Source: Tricholoma matsutake
Taxonomy: Eukaryota; Basidiomycota; Agaricomycetes; Agaricales; Tricholomataceae
Assembly: GCA_026075535.2 (NCBI GenBank)
Contig: AP026539.1
Coordinates: 6,014,001-6,078,000 of the forward strand
DNA length: 64,000 nucleotides
Reading direction: 5' to 3'
In this document: piece after piece, positions 43,020 through 56,000 of the stretch
Position numbering within the stretch: the first letter of the stretch is position 1
Layout of the letters: each line of letters starts with the position of its first letter
Notes under the pieces: generated by a model
Databases searched by the model: none
The model's input: only the letters and a program-made list of their open reading frames with translations
Told to the model about the DNA's origin: nothing
Made by a program: the position numbers and the translations under genes

Positions 43020-46000
43020 TGCATTGCCCCAATGCATTCAAAATCGCATACAACCAAAGTCCATGACTTGAATGCGACGCGGTGCAGCAGTGTGCTGTCA
43101 GTGGAATTCCTTGACTAACCGAGGGGCATTCATGTCAGACTCTTCAACCCATGAGTTCTCCTCATACCCATAACCCTTCCAATGTACCAAATACTGGAGT
43201 TTTCCTCGACCCAAACAGTTGTCCAAGATTGACTCGACTTCGTATTGGGGTTCTCCCTCAATCACTGTAGGCAGTGGTGGTGGGTGTGAATGGCGTCCCA
43301 GGAATGGATCTGGGGGAGCTGGAAGGAGTTTGACAACATGGAAGACTGGGTGGAGTCTGGACATGGAGGCTGGGAGGCATAGATGATAGGCATGCATTCT
43401 GACACACTTGACAATGGGGAAAGGTCCCAGGAAGCGATGAGCGAGTTTCTTGGATGGATGCATAGTGGAGATGTCACTGGAGTCAAGATAAACTTGATCA
43501 CCAACCTTGTACTGAGGGGTCAGAGAATGGTGTTGGTTGTAAAAGTGTGCCATGTCATCCTTCACCTTTGCTAAGGCTGCCTTTGCCTCCTCCAAGCTAT
43601 CCCACATGTGTTCTGTGAACTCATTCACTCTCTCAATGTGTGAGGGAGTTTGGTGAGGTTCAAATCCCATGCATGGATGTTGTCCAGTGTCTAAGAGGAA
43701 AGGGGTCTGTTGAGTGGAAGCATGGACATGGTTGTTGTATCTGAACTCAGCCAAGGGGAGAAGATTGTCCCAATCATCCTGGCATTCATTGACAAAGATC
43801 CAGATGTACTGCTCCAGTTCCTGGTTGACTTGCTCAGTCTGGCTGTTGGTTTGTGGGTGATAAGCAGTCGAAGCAAGGAGTTTGATCCCCAGGAGTCGGT
43901 ACAGCTCACAAGTGAACTCTGCCATGAACTGAGGGCCACGATCAGAGAGGAAAGCACCAGGAAGTCCATGTAACTTCCACACATGGTGGAGGTAGAGTCA
44001 GGTGGCACCCAGGGCACTGACAGTGGTGTGAGTGGGAATGAAGTGAGCACATTTTCCGACTGAATCAACTGTGCACATCACCACATCAAACCCATTTGAC
44101 TCTGGCAACTCCACCACAAAGTCAATGCGGACAACATCCCAATGACTCTCTGGAACAGGGAGAGGGTGTAGCTCACCAATGGGTTTGCAACGAGGAACCT
44201 TGGTGCATAAGCAAAGGTCACAAGTGTGACAATACTGACCAATGAGCCATGACATTTGTGGCCACCAATAATTCCGTGAGGTGAGCTCCAAGGTCTTCCA
44301 GCATCCAGGATGACCAGCAATCTGTGAGTCATGGTGTTGGGATATGATGCACTGGCAAAGGTCTGGGTCATTGGGGACATAGATGCGATCCCTGAAATAC
44401 AACAAGGCCTCTTTTTCAGCCCACTCTGCCACATGCAAGGAAAGGGTAGATCCCTTCCTCAGTTCTTTAACAGCTTGGGCAACATCCTCATGTAATCTGC
44501 TATGGTTTGCATGACAAATGTCATGTAGGATGTCCCGCTCCTTGCCCTGGGGTGTGATGCCTTCCAGTGCCCGAATGGTGAATAGGTCTGGCTGCAACAG
44601 CACAATGTTTTGGTTGTCACCGCTGCCATCCCCATGGTCTGCACGTTGGGAGAGGGCATTGGCCTTCCCCATGCTGCAATCCAGATGGTGGTGCAAGGAG
44701 AAGTCAAATCTGGATAGATACAGGGACCAATGAGCTTGACAATGGTTCAATTTCTTGGCCATCATAAAGTACTTGAGATTCTTGTGATCTGTCCAAATTT
44801 TCACCTTGTGTTGGGCACCCTCGAGGAAGTGTTGCCACTCCTCAAGTGCATGCATTATCGCCAACATCTCCTTGTCATGGATCTCGTAATTTCGCTCTAC
44901 AGCACTAAGGCTTTTGGAGTAGAACACAACAGGATGCCACTTCTGGTCCTCCGGAGACTGCTGAGACAACACAGCGCCCGTCGCAAAGTCAGAACTGTCA
45001 GCTTCTACATGAAAAGGATGCGAATTGTCAGCAAAGGTAAGGATGGGAGCAGAAGTGACCATCTCCTTAAGCTTTTTGAATGCCTCCTGTTGTGCATTAT
45101 CCCACCTCCATGCCTCCTTTCCTGTCAAGGCAAATAGTGGTCATGCATGATGTGAGAAATCCTTGATAAAACGCCGATAGAAATTGATGAAGCCCAGGAA
45201 AGACTGCACCTCTTTCTTGTTCATGGGCCGTGACCCCGTCCACCTTGATAGGATCCATCTCCACCTGACCCTCCGATATAATCAGGCTGAGGTACTCGAC
45301 CTTGGTCTTCTCAAACTCGCACTTGTCCTGATGAAGGTAGAGTTTGTACCGTCAAAGCTGTTCTAGGATGAGGCATGTGATGTGATGGTGTTCTTCAACC
45401 GTGCGAGTGAAGATGAGGATGTTGTTGAGATAGATGCAGACAATGCCTTCGAGGATGAGGTCGTGGAAAATGTTGTTCATCATGGTCTGAAAGGTGGCAG
45501 GACTATTAGTAAGGCCAAAGAACATGACAAGTGGTTCAAAAAGACCACGGTTGGTATGAAAGGCTGCTGTCCACTCATCTCCCTCCTTTATCCTCACATT
45601 ATTGTAGCCCCAATGGACATCAATCTTGGTGAAGTATTGGGCTCCACGGAGCTGGTTCACGAGTTCAGAGATGAGAGGTAATGGGTAGCAATTTTTGACC
45701 GTGATATTGTTGCCTTCTGTAGTCTTGAACCGGTTGAAGTGAGCCATCCTTCGTCTTGACAAAGAAAAAGGGAGAGGCCATGGGTGACTTCGATGGTTGA
45801 ATACGTCCAGAGGCCAGGTGCTCGTCGATGAACTGGTCAAGCTGTCATTGTTCTTCAGGAGAGAGAGGATAGACCTTGCAGGATGAAGGGGTTGCACTGG
45901 GGGTGAGTTCAATTGCATGATCCCATGGCTTGTGCACAGGGAGAGAGTCGAATGATTCCTTGGAGAACACATCTCCAAACTCATGGAGATGAGGGAGCAA

Positions 46001-46909
46001 GGAATTAGTAGAGGATTTAGCAGCATTGTTTTTGTGGAAGGCCTCGGCGAGGCATTGGGATATGTTCAATGTAGCACACACCTCATGTGATTGACAAATC
46101 ACAGTGTAGAAGATCCAATCACCTTCCTCCACTTCCTCTGGCTCCTCATCATCATCATCCAAGTTTGGCATCAGATCAGGAACCCCTTCCAACTCCACTT
46201 CAGGTATAGGCAGGGGTCCAGCATGACACTTCTGAGTATGTCGTATTGCCGCCTTCTGTCCACGACATTCTTGCCTGGCCTCTGTGAAACACGTCCGACG
46301 GTGGGATGGACATCCGCTCATGGTAACCTCCCCAGTATGCCAGTCGACCTCTGGGTTATGGTCTCAAAGCCACGGATAGCCCAAAATCACCTTTTGCTTT
46401 CCTAATTGAGTGACAGCAAAAAGGGCACACTCACTATGATCTTTGTAATGGAGGACCAGGTCTACAACCTCTCGGATGGCACCAGCTTCATTTGGGGACC
46501 CGTCCACATTATACACAGGTATTGGACATGAGAGTGAGCGAGTATTTAGGCAATGTTGTTGTGCGAGATGGGCATCGATTAAGAGACCAGTCGCACCAGA
46601 GTCCAGGAGCACAGAGACACCGAGTATCTGTCCAGTGTCGGTTGTCTGCAGTTCGATTGCTAGATTCAAGGAATGTGTAGAGGGAGTGGATGCAACAATA
46701 TATTTGCGTGGTAGTTTACACTCCCATGATTTAATTTTGGGGTGTGGAGCAGAGGGAGAGATGGGAAGAGCAGGTACATCTTCAGCCAACTTCGAAGGGT
46801 CAGAGAGGGGAACAGTCACAGAAATGGATTCATTCTCCAGGGATTCAACTGACAAGGCTTCAAAGTGGTTATGGACAGGCAGTGAGGGTGTACAATTCAC
46901 TTGCTGCAA
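43020..46909 (-). pseudogene. pol of Gypsy copy A3 (broken)
   Basis: Protease VLLDSGATGLLIDAHLAQQH, acidic linker, RT, RNase H and integrase in long frames (43998-45128 and 43098-43982), ending in the chromodomain [29 protein letters not shown] core: DFVVELPESNGFD, LSDRGPQF, and E in QTEQVNQELEQ. Stops at 46364, 45352 and between the two long frames (TGA where A2 has CGA). The RT box is Y-L-N-N (45421-45426), both catalytic Asp codons lost. CAA stands at 45734-45736 and 43494-43496, where A2 has TGA. Confidence 0.87.
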
Positions 46910-48015
46910 ATAGAAAAATCCTGCTCCTCTACAACTTCTGACTTGATCTCCTCTGCAACCTGATCCTTCACTTCCTCAACATCTACAAGTGCCAACAAGT
47001 CTTGGAGGAGTTCATCTCACCCCTCGGGGGTGAGCATGCGGATATCCTGACGATGGGGACACACTCCAGCCCTGTGCCCAGTTTCCCCACAATGGTAGCA
47101 GAGATCCAACCTACGCACATGGCTGTGGGCTGCATCAACATCCATTGGTACTGGGATATTGATGGCTGGTGTGGGAGTTTGATGAACAGGAATGGGGTTA
47201 GGGTGGGAAAGGGTTCGATTGAAGGTGTAGGGTGCATGATTGGTAGTTGGAGCATGGAATGCATCATTAAACGCCACATTTGTGAGTTGGTTCTTGTCAC
47301 AGAGTGAAGCAGCTTCATACCAAGCATAGATATCATTGTCTGCTGGGCGCCCTTCCAACATCTGTGCAATCTGGTCCTGAATTTCTCGGTTGAGGCCCCG
47401 TCAGAACTTCACCACCACTGGTAGCCCACTCCCATATCCTGCCATGTCCACCAAATCCTTAAACTCATCGATATAATCATCCATGGATTGATGCACCTGG
47501 TGGTAAGAGGATGACTCGAGTTGTGTCACTGCTCAGTGGCGCTCATTGAGGGGACAAAAGTGGTGTACAAACTTGGCTCAAAAGTCACCCCAAGTGGAGA
47601 AAGGTAGAGAACCAAGTTCTTTAGTTTGACACAGAATACGGTCCAGGTAGAGATAGGCGTGTTCAGATTTCATGTATGTGAAGGCCCAATAAATATTTGT
47701 GGCCTCATTGACAAATTGATGCAACTGGAGACTGATGTATAACTCACACGAATTAAGGAATGCATGTCCCTGTGCATGTGCGCCATTAAATTCAGTGGGG
47801 GGAGATGGTTTGATCTGGGTGCGCTCTTTAGTGGGTGCGTTTGGCAGTACATTGTTGTTGGGTGCACTTGGAGTTGCAATGGGGGGAATATTGGTCGTAG
47901 GGTTAGTCTGGAGGGTCCTGACAAAGTTTTTGATCGTATATTTCAGCAAATTGATTTGCATGTGTATTCTGGAAACATTGCTTTCAAGCACGTCGAGGTG
48001 CTCTGATGCGTCCAT
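46897..48015 (-). pseudogene. gag of Gypsy copy A3 (broken)
   Basis: Starts at ATG 48015 (MDASEHLDVLESNVSRIHMQ); the earlier ATG of A1/A2 is not kept here. The frame is open to TGA at 47578 (STWGDF then stop). Further pieces carry FNRTLSHPNP and the zinc knuckle CYHCGETGHRAGVC. The C run is six bases and in frame. At the A2 stop 15079 this copy has CAA (47521-47523), and at A2 stop 15385 it keeps CGA. Confidence 0.8.
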
Positions 48016-48180
48016 GTTGCTAGGGGGCGCATTCAGTGAAAATGGCGGTGCAGTAAAGGTGAGACTGTCTGGAACGGTGTGTAGGGAGTCTGTGGAGCTT
48101 TGGGAAGTGTTGTCCACTCTGTACCTGCCTATCTTGGGCAGTGCATTCACGATTTCAGGCCTTAGGGGAGAGTTTTCTAC

Positions 48181-48605
48181 TATAAGGGCAACCTCAGCCT
48201 CTAGCAAAGGGAAATCCAAAGTTAAAGTTATACTACATAGTACAGGGATTTGAGATGCACCTAGCAAAGGGAAATCCAAAGAGAAAACTCTAAGGATCCC
48301 TTTGCTGATGTCCAGTATATGTGAAGATGACAAAAATCAAATAATAACCTAAAAATAGAAAAGGCAGAGATAGGCAGATCAAGGCCGCCGAATGACATCA
48401 TACCAAGGGGTAGATGTCAGAAGGGATGCTCTGCCTCTAAATATAAAACTGTCAACATGCACAAACATGATAGAAAGGGAAAATTAGTAATAAAATCTGG
48501 AAAAATCATAGAAAATGAAGAATAGAAGGAAATGAAGTGAGGAAAAATATAGAACGAACATAAAAATAGGAGAAACACACAGGGCACCCCCCTAGTCCCC
48601 TTACA
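48181..48605 (-). repeat. 5' LTR of A3
   Basis: 425 bp, outer end TGTAAGGGGAC on the minus strand, next to GCTGT. The primer word AGAAAACTCT follows internally, as in A2. Confidence 0.95.
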
Positions 48606-48610
48606 GCTGT

Positions 48611-49146
48611 TTCCTAACACTGCCCACTGTAGCCATACCAACCCTCATAAAGCCTGTACACACACCCTCAACTTTGTCAAACACACACTCGGTGAATAGT
48701 CCACACCTACCACCTCTGTGGCCTGCTTTGACCAGATGTCCTGTTGGTGTTGCGCTTTTGCACAAATTCCATATGTGTGTAGAAGCACTTCCACCAGATG
48801 TGGGTGAAGCCAACCTGAACCATCCACTTGCAGTATTTTTGGGGGATCCTGTGGGATGTGTTGGGGAGGATGAAGATGCATGGGAAAATTTGATGGACCA
48901 CTCAACACATTACTTCAACAGCCACCTGTGTACAGCAGAATCACTGGGTTGATAGTGCCTCCAGTACCACCTACAGTGCATCAATCTGGAGTATGTTGTC
49001 AATGGCTGGGCTTGTGAGGCATGTGAGGCAAGTAGGAACAGTCAGAGGCATGGTGGAAAGTGGCGGCAAGGATAATGTGACAAGGGCAGTGTTAAAGTTT
49101 CCTTATATAGTAACTGATTCCCACACCAATCTAAGTGGATATATAA
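48611..49146 (+). other. Possible old coding fragment
   Basis: Plus-strand frames read EALPPDVGEANLNHPLAVFL and GMVESGGKDNVTRAVLKFPY, too ordered for random sequence but without a family I can name. It is interrupted by A3 on the left and a hAT-like element on the right; probably a decayed TE or gene exon. Confidence 0.35.
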
Positions 49147-50202
49147 TAGGGATGCCGCAGTCCGGTTCTGAACCAAAGTTCGAACCTGAACTTTTCACAA
49201 CCGGACCAAAATTCGGTCCAAGGTTCGACGGTTGTGCAGAACCGGACCACAAGTCCAGTTCTGGGTTCGGGCAAGGTGGAACCTGGTTCGAACCGAACCT
49301 TTTTTAGTTGTTGTGACATCCGAAAACTCTGGAGAAAAGAGTTTCCCATGTTACTGCTAGTAATGATCAGAGTGCGAGACAACCTCGAGCCTCTTCAACC
49401 TCTTCCACATTCCCAAGATTTCGATCGGAAACTCGGTGCACAGTGCATCAACCTGAGTGACATCAAACTGGGCTGTCGTCGTACAGCCGTGCACTAAACA
49501 AAGACCACAAATGTGGGGAAAGGACAGGGACTACACTGACCGACAGATGAGCACAACCAACGAGATCGGCAGGTGTCAAAGAGTGGGGGAGTTCCAGCGA
49601 AGGGGGTACTGCGAAAATTGAAATGATCGGGGATGACAGCAGGGACGAGGATAACCGGGACTTGGAGGACGACAAGAAACCGAGACCACAAAGACGAAAC
49701 GACACTGAGGTGGCCACGACCGACAACGACAATGACACATGACGGGCTAGGCAGCACGACTGAAATGAGAGCAGGAAGACCAATGGAACCCCCCAGGTGG
49801 TGAGGAGAACGACCCGGATTAAATGACAATGACTCGGATGGCTCTGAGAACAAAACAGCGGGACACGATGGGTAGCCCTCCTGATCCCTTCGTGCCACAG
49901 TATCCCTGTAACACAACACTACGATCCTGGAATGAGCATCTTGTATTTGAACTGTACTTCAATCTAGTTTCCTGTATTTATGTCACTCATAATATACATG
50001 TTTTACTTTTTCAAAGTCGTATGAACCACATTACAGATTTTTTGTGCACAAAAAAGTTCGGTTCTCCGTTCGAACCCTTTCTGAACCTGAACCGATGGTC
50101 CAGTTCGGGGTTCAGCAGATTGCCTGGACCGAACCTGAAGTCCGGTTCTAGGTTCAGCGAAATTCTCAAAGAACCGAACTGAACCGAACTTCGGCATCCC
50201 TA
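49147..50202. mobile_element. hAT-like element with TAGGGATGCCG ends
   Basis: Ends TAGGGATGCCGCAGTCCGGTT and, inverted, TAGGGATGCCGAAGTTCGGTT. Both sides hold dense GGTTCGGTTC/GAACCGAACC words. It is flanked by the 7-bp direct repeat TATATAA (49140-49146, 50201-50207); the eighth base differs. The interior frames have no transposase motif. Confidence 0.75.
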
Positions 50203-51548
50203 TATAAATTTCGTGTCCTGACACCCCCTTGATTGAATTGTGCTGTTCAAAGAAGTGGAATGTTGCTTCTGGGCCTTCATGGGATGGACGATCAACTGCG
50301 CATCACTTGTCTTGATCCCTAGAGGGTCCGTTTGTATTGCGGTGGTTCCAATCGGCTCTCCTGCAATGGACGTGGATCTGAATGATTGATAGATTCTGTA
50401 ACGCAATACCCTTGCTATCGCACGTTCTCGTCATGTTTTTTTAAAAACGGTGAAATTGTCCTGTAGATCTATCTAGACCGATGCCGAAGACCTTTCGCAT
50501 CTCGAAACGACCTTACATCCAAATTTTCCTGCTGCGGCCCCAAGTATTGTTTTACGGTTCGTACTCGCATAACTGCCACTCAACACCGCAAGTTCAAATC
50601 AATCTGAATGAAAGTATTTCTCCTGTGTTCGTCGACTACTATACATGCGCAATCATGGCTACAACTATGGAATGGTGGGGATCAGAGACTTCGGACATTA
50701 GAAATCGCTGCCGTTGGATCCAGGGTCTGTGCGCCACTGGCCGCAAAGATCAGCTTCGAACCCTCCCTATGAGAGGATCATCGTATAAATATCACAATTA
50801 TATAAGATTCAGCATACAAACACACCTGTTTGCCGTTCACTCCGCCAGTGTTGCATTGATCAACCGGCTCTCTGAGGAGGCGATTGCAGTTACCGTCGAC
50901 CGTGAAGGCACAGCTAATGTTCAAAGTGGCATATGCTCGTCAACATATAGGTGCGACTTGTACGGCGTATAACGTACCCGTTAATGGCTTCAGCGCTCAC
51001 AAGTACAGTGAATGCACCATAGTTATAGCGAGCCTAGAATTGTCGTGAGCTAGAACAGTGAGGAAGAAAATGAAGCTGACCCAGATGGTCTCTCCATTTG
51101 AAACAGATGTGCCAATGGCATGATTGCTATGGAGCACATTTTTTTAAATTAGACCGGATAGTTATGGTATGGTTGAATAGTGCAACGTACTTGCACCAGT
51201 CGTCAATCACAGTTACGATGGGTGCACGATCGGCCTGAAAGAGTTGGCGAGAGCCACGCACAATAAGACCGAATAGTGTTCACGAGATGAGCGAATACAT
51301 ACAGCAGTGCCTGTGTTGTAACAGGTGACGACCTCCGCACCCGCGCGCTTTGCAAGAGTCGTCGCATTGCCAGCTAATATAATTTACGGTGTCAGCGCAC
51401 CATATTACTGCTAATTCGTTGCCGATCGACCTTTGGTAAGTCCAGTTTCGACGCTGAGCCACTATAGAAAGCAAGAGCCATTTACCAGGTGTAATCCATG
51501 GCAAGTAGCACTGACGTACCTTTGCGGGGACTGCAGGTGTCGCGGATA

Positions 51549-51746
51549 TGTTGAAATCGGGAGTACATATTGGGCGACACCGACGCCGACACCGAACGTG
51601 GCGGTAACGCATAGCCACAATTATTTATAATACCGATCCGTAGTTACCGACTTAGTTTACTGGGCTATATAAATATTCTATGTACATAGTTGTCTACCAA
51701 AAAAAACAAAGTTTGTTTATTCTTTCAAGTCCTCTATTATTCAACA
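51549..51746 (+). repeat. 5' LTR of Copia K
   Basis: 198 bp, TGTTGAAATC...ATTCAACA, with TATATAAATA near 51666. It differs from the 3' LTR at eight bases in seven dinucleotides, all of CG/TG/CA type. Confidence 0.97.
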
Positions 51747-51758
51747 GGTTATGGGCCC
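51747..51758 (+). promoter_or_regulatory. Half-tRNA(iMet) primer binding site of Copia K
   Basis: GGTTATGGGCCC starts right after the LTR. It matches the internal anticodon region of initiator tRNA-Met, not its 3' end. Confidence 0.8.
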
Positions 51759-51822
51759 TGGCCTTAACTGAATTTTCTCGCTCACGCTATACTCGAACTA
51801 ATAACACCCGGATGAAATTTGA

Positions 51823-54800
51823 ATGATGGCCGACATTTCAAACGCTCCGACGCACACGAACGTTTACCGTATTGAGCCCTTGACAGGTGCCGAAAATTAC
51901 GCCGTTTGGAAAATCAAAATGATGGATATTTTGACGGGGCAAGACTTGTGGGATTATGTTGACGGATCGACTACCCTACCAATGGATACCACCCAACAAA
52001 CAGCATGGCGTAAGAAGGACAGGATGGCGCTATCTATGATCCAATTGAGGGTGGCCGACAAAATGTTGGTGTATGTTGCGAGTTCAACAAGCGCAGTGGA
52101 AGCATGGAATATGTCGAAATCATTATTAGAGACTCAGGGGGCATTGGGAATAGTTCAGGCATGTCAAAAGTTATTTTGGTCGCAATGCGCGGAAGGGACG
52201 CCCATCGACAAGCATATTCGGACATTGCGCGGCTATCAGGAGGAGCTGCACAATTTGGGACAAAAGATTGATGGGGAGGAATTCTCCATTATTCTGCTAA
52301 CCTCACTCCCCATAAATTGGAATAATTATATTGCTTCTATAGACACTACAGCCCTAAAGGATGCTCCTGCACTTATAGCCCGAATTCTGGAACATGATCA
52401 ATGGCTTAACATGTGCAATTCGGATGATACAGCCTTGGTGGGGAAGCCTGGGAAAAGGAACACCAATCCAAACATAACATGTTACAAATGCAGGGAAAAG
52501 GGGCACATCAGCAAGCAGTGCAAGAAGAAATCCAAATTTGGAAAGGGGAAATCTGGAGAAAAGCAGAAGGACACAACAAATGCCAATGTGGCGGCAGATG
52601 AAGAATTTGCTTTCTGTGGGGACTGTAGGAATGACATCGCACTAGCTGTCTCACCAAATTCTTGGTTGGCTGACTCAGCATGCACTTCTCATATAGCGAG
52701 GGATCATAGCATCTTTGTCGACTACACACCTACCCCCGGACATCAAATTTCTGGATTTGGAAAGGCCCCTGGGCTTGGAAGAGGCACCATAAAACTGGAA
52801 AGCACCGTGGAAGGGAAAACCTCAACCATCACACTGAAGGACATGGTACACGCGCCTGATGCGCCTTTTAATCTTATTTCAATCTCACGCGCACTTGAGG
52901 CTGGAATACAAGTTCTATTTGTGTCACCAGGAGTTAAATTCCGGGCGCCAAACAAATCTATTATTATGGAGGGCCGGGTGATGAACCAATTATTTGACAT
53001 GAACGTCAAAGGTATTACCAAACATGACCAAGCATATGCTGCCAGGCATGGCAGAACATGGGATGAGTGGCATAGAATTTTTGGGCACTTGAACATGGGG
53101 TCAGTAAAGATGCTCAAGGAAAAGGAAATGGTTTTGGGAATGGAGGTGGATAGGACGGTAGAGCCAGCAGTGCAGTGCAAGGCATGCATCATTGTGAAGC
53201 AACATGTCCAACCTTTTCCCAAGGAAAGCCAAATGGAGATCAAGGAGATCGGAGATCTGACAGTAAGTGATCTGTGGGGACCAGCACACACTCAAGCTCC
53301 AGGGGGAGATTGGTATTTTATCTCATTCACTGATGGGAAGGCATGACGCATGATGACATATTTCATGAAGGAGAAATCCGAGGTGTTTATGAAATTCAAG
53401 CAATACAAAAGCTTTGTCAAAATGCAAACTGATTGGAAACTCAAGAAACTTTGCGTCGATGGAGGGGGAGAATTTCTTAGCAAGGAATTCAAGAAATTTT
53501 TGCTGGACAATGGAATCAGACTAGAAATCACAGCACCCCACTCACCATCCCAAAATGGAATTGCTGAACAATTAAACCAAACTCTGGTAGAGCATCGGTG
53601 GGCAATGTTACATCAGCATGGGCTTCCTCACTCTCTTTGGAAAGAGGTGATCACTTATGCAACTTATCTCAAAAATAGATCTCCGACACATGCGATCAGA
53701 GATCGCAAGGTACCTGATGAAGTATTTTGGGGAAAGAAGCCGGATATATCACATCTGCAGGAATTTGGCAGGACTTGTTGGGTTCTGCAGCAGGACGGAA
53801 ACTGCTCAAAACTGGACCCAAAATCACACAAATTTATTTTTGTGGGTATTGCTGATGGTACTAAGGGGTACAGGTACTACAATACCAAAACTCATCAAAT
53901 CCTCACCTCTCGAAATGTGGTATTTATGGAAGAAGAGGAAAAGGCTGATGAAGTGGAAGTCACTCACCCTATGCAGCTTGAGGGGGAGCATGAAATGGAT
54001 GGCAAGCAGCCTTCAGGTGGAGAGGGCAACTGGGCACCAGAAAAGGAAACAGCACCGATCACATCAGAAAGTCCATCACGCATACCAGTTCGGGAAAGAT
54101 CAGCACGAATTCTGTCACAGCCACTGATCAATTACCGGCTACTAAACAACCTGAACTTGGGTGGACCAGCGGAATGGCGTCACCATGTGCCAACAACAGA
54201 AGAATCTGGCTACATCACAGTGGATTATGCAATGATTGGGGCAACATTGGAGGATGACCCACTCTCAGTAAAGGAAGCAAAGGACAGATCAGATTGGCCA
54301 AAATGGAAGGAGGCAATGGACACCAAGATAACCCAGTTAACCAAACGTGGTACTTTCAAATTAATTGACTTACCTCCAGATTGCAAAGCCATTGCGAGCA
54401 AATGGGTGTACCACATCAAACACGACCACATTGGGATGATCACAAAACACAAGGCAAGACTCGTGGCCAAAGGTTATTCCCAAATTCCGGGGATAGATTT
54501 TGTGGAAACCTTTGCACCGGTCATGCGACTGGAAACCTTTCGGCTATTAATGGCACTTGCAACAAATTTAGGACTCGTGATCCACATGGTCGATGTAGTG
54601 GGAGCGTACCTAAACGGAACTTTGGAGGAAGTTATTTTTATGATGCAGCCACCCGAATATGATGATGGTACAGGATGCATATGTCAATTACTAAAACCTC
54701 TCTATGGATTGAAACAGGCAGGACAGGCCTGGAATGAGGAACTCAATCAAACCTTCCTAAAAATGAATTTCATATGGCTTTTCTCAGATCAGTGCATTTA

Positions 54801-55788
54801 TATTAGGCACACTGATCATGATCTTTTAATCACATCAGTCCACATCGATGACATGACCATTCTTGGATCTGATATTGATGCCATCACAGAAATGAAAGCC
54901 GAATTGGGGAAGTACTTCACGATCATGGATTTGGGAGAGGCGAAGCAAATTGTGGGATTAGAATTGGAAAGGGACTTGGAGAAGACTACTCTCAAAATTA
55001 TGCAATCCCAATATATCAAGAGGGTCCTGGAGAAGTTTGGAATGGCAGATTCACACCCTGTCAGCACACCTTTGGACCCTAACATCAAATTGGTCAAAAC
55101 ACCTGATGACGAACATCACAATATTCCCGAGTACCGCAGCACAATTGGATCACTTATGTATGCCGCTATCGGAACGCGACCAGATATTTCATTCGCGGTG
55201 CAGACCCTTAGTCAATTTATGAGCAACCCTGGACCTGCTCATTGGTCTGCCGTCAAATGTGTTTTCCGGTATCTTAACAGCACATGGGAACTTGGAATTA
55301 TTTACTGCAAAGGGGGAGAAGTCAAACCCCTAGCTTATTCGGATGCTGATTGGGGATCAAACATCAACAATCGAAAATCTATTTCTGGATATGTCTTCCA
55401 GATGGCTGGCAGACCGATCTCTTGGCAATCAAAGAAGCAACCGATGATCGCATTATCATCCATGGAAGCTGAGTACATGGCAGAAAGTCTAGCTGCATGG
55501 CAGGTCATATGGTTATGGACCCTTACAGCCAAACTCGGTATCCCATACTCTGGACCCACCATTCTCAATGTTGACAATCAAGGCACGATAAACTATTCCT
55601 ACAATGCCATCAATCACAGTCAAACCAAACACATCGACATCCAACACCACTTTGTACGTGAGAAACTGATCTCTAATGAGATACGCATTCAGTGCTGCGT
55701 GACGGACGACAACTTAGCTGACTTACTTACCAAAGCATTACCAAAGCTGAAACATGCCAACTTTGTTAACCGCTTAGGAATGGCATAG
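51823..55788 (+). pseudogene. gag-pol of Copia K (one nonsense codon)
   Basis: One frame of 1322 codons from ATG 51823 to TAG 55786-55788, broken only by TGA at 53344-53346 (GKA-stop-RMMTYF). Domains: gag (GAENYAVWKIKMMDIL), zinc knuckle CYKCREKGHISKQC from 52480, protease SWLADSACTSHIARD at about 52660, integrase HHCC (HRIFGHLNMG...C..C) and core (DLWGPAH; VDGGGEFLSKEF; E in SPSQNGIAEQLNQ), RT with VVGAYLNGTLEEV and catalytic H-I-D-D near 54844, and RNase H YSDADWGSNINNRKS with SSMEAEYMAES. The usual Y of YxDD is H. If the stop were absent it would be a full-length polyprotein. Confidence 0.93.
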
Positions 55789-55802
55789 GTGTTGAGGGGG
55801 AG

Positions 55803-56000
55803 TGTTGAAATTGGGAGTACATATTGGGTGACACCAACGCCGACACCGAACATGGCGGTAATGCATAGCCACAATTATTTATAATACCAATCCGTAGTTA
55901 CCGACTTAGTTTACTGGGCTATATAAATATTCTATGTACATAGTTGTCTACCAAAAAAAATGAAGTTTGTTTATTCTTTCAAGTCCTCTATTATTCAACA
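55803..56000 (+). repeat. 3' LTR of Copia K
   Basis: 198 bp, TGTTGAAATT...ATTCAACA, preceded by the purine tract GAGGGGGAG (55794-55802). Six CG of the 5' LTR are TG or CA here. Confidence 0.97.

Larger units (their letters stand above)
42577..48605 (-). mobile_element. Ty3/Gypsy element, family A, copy A3 (complete)
   Basis: 6029 bp with both LTRs and the perfect 5-bp duplication GCTGT (42572-42576, 48606-48610). It is more diverged from A1/A2 than those are from each other. No nested insert. Coding is interrupted by stops, three of which (47578, 46364, 45352) fall at the same codons as in A1 and A2. Confidence 0.97.
51549..56000 (+). mobile_element. Nearly intact Ty1/Copia element K
   Basis: 4452 bp, LTRs of 198 bp each, 5-bp target duplication GGATA (51544-51548, 56001-56005), half-tRNA primer site, one long gag-pol frame with a single stop, and a purine tract. 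It lies in exon 1 of the secreted-protein gene in the opposite orientation. Confidence 0.98.

Noticed and set aside
49463..49919. Minus-strand frames inside the TAGGGATGCCG element as a transposase
   Set aside because: No hAT transposase motif such as the C-terminal dimerisation region; likely chance frames.
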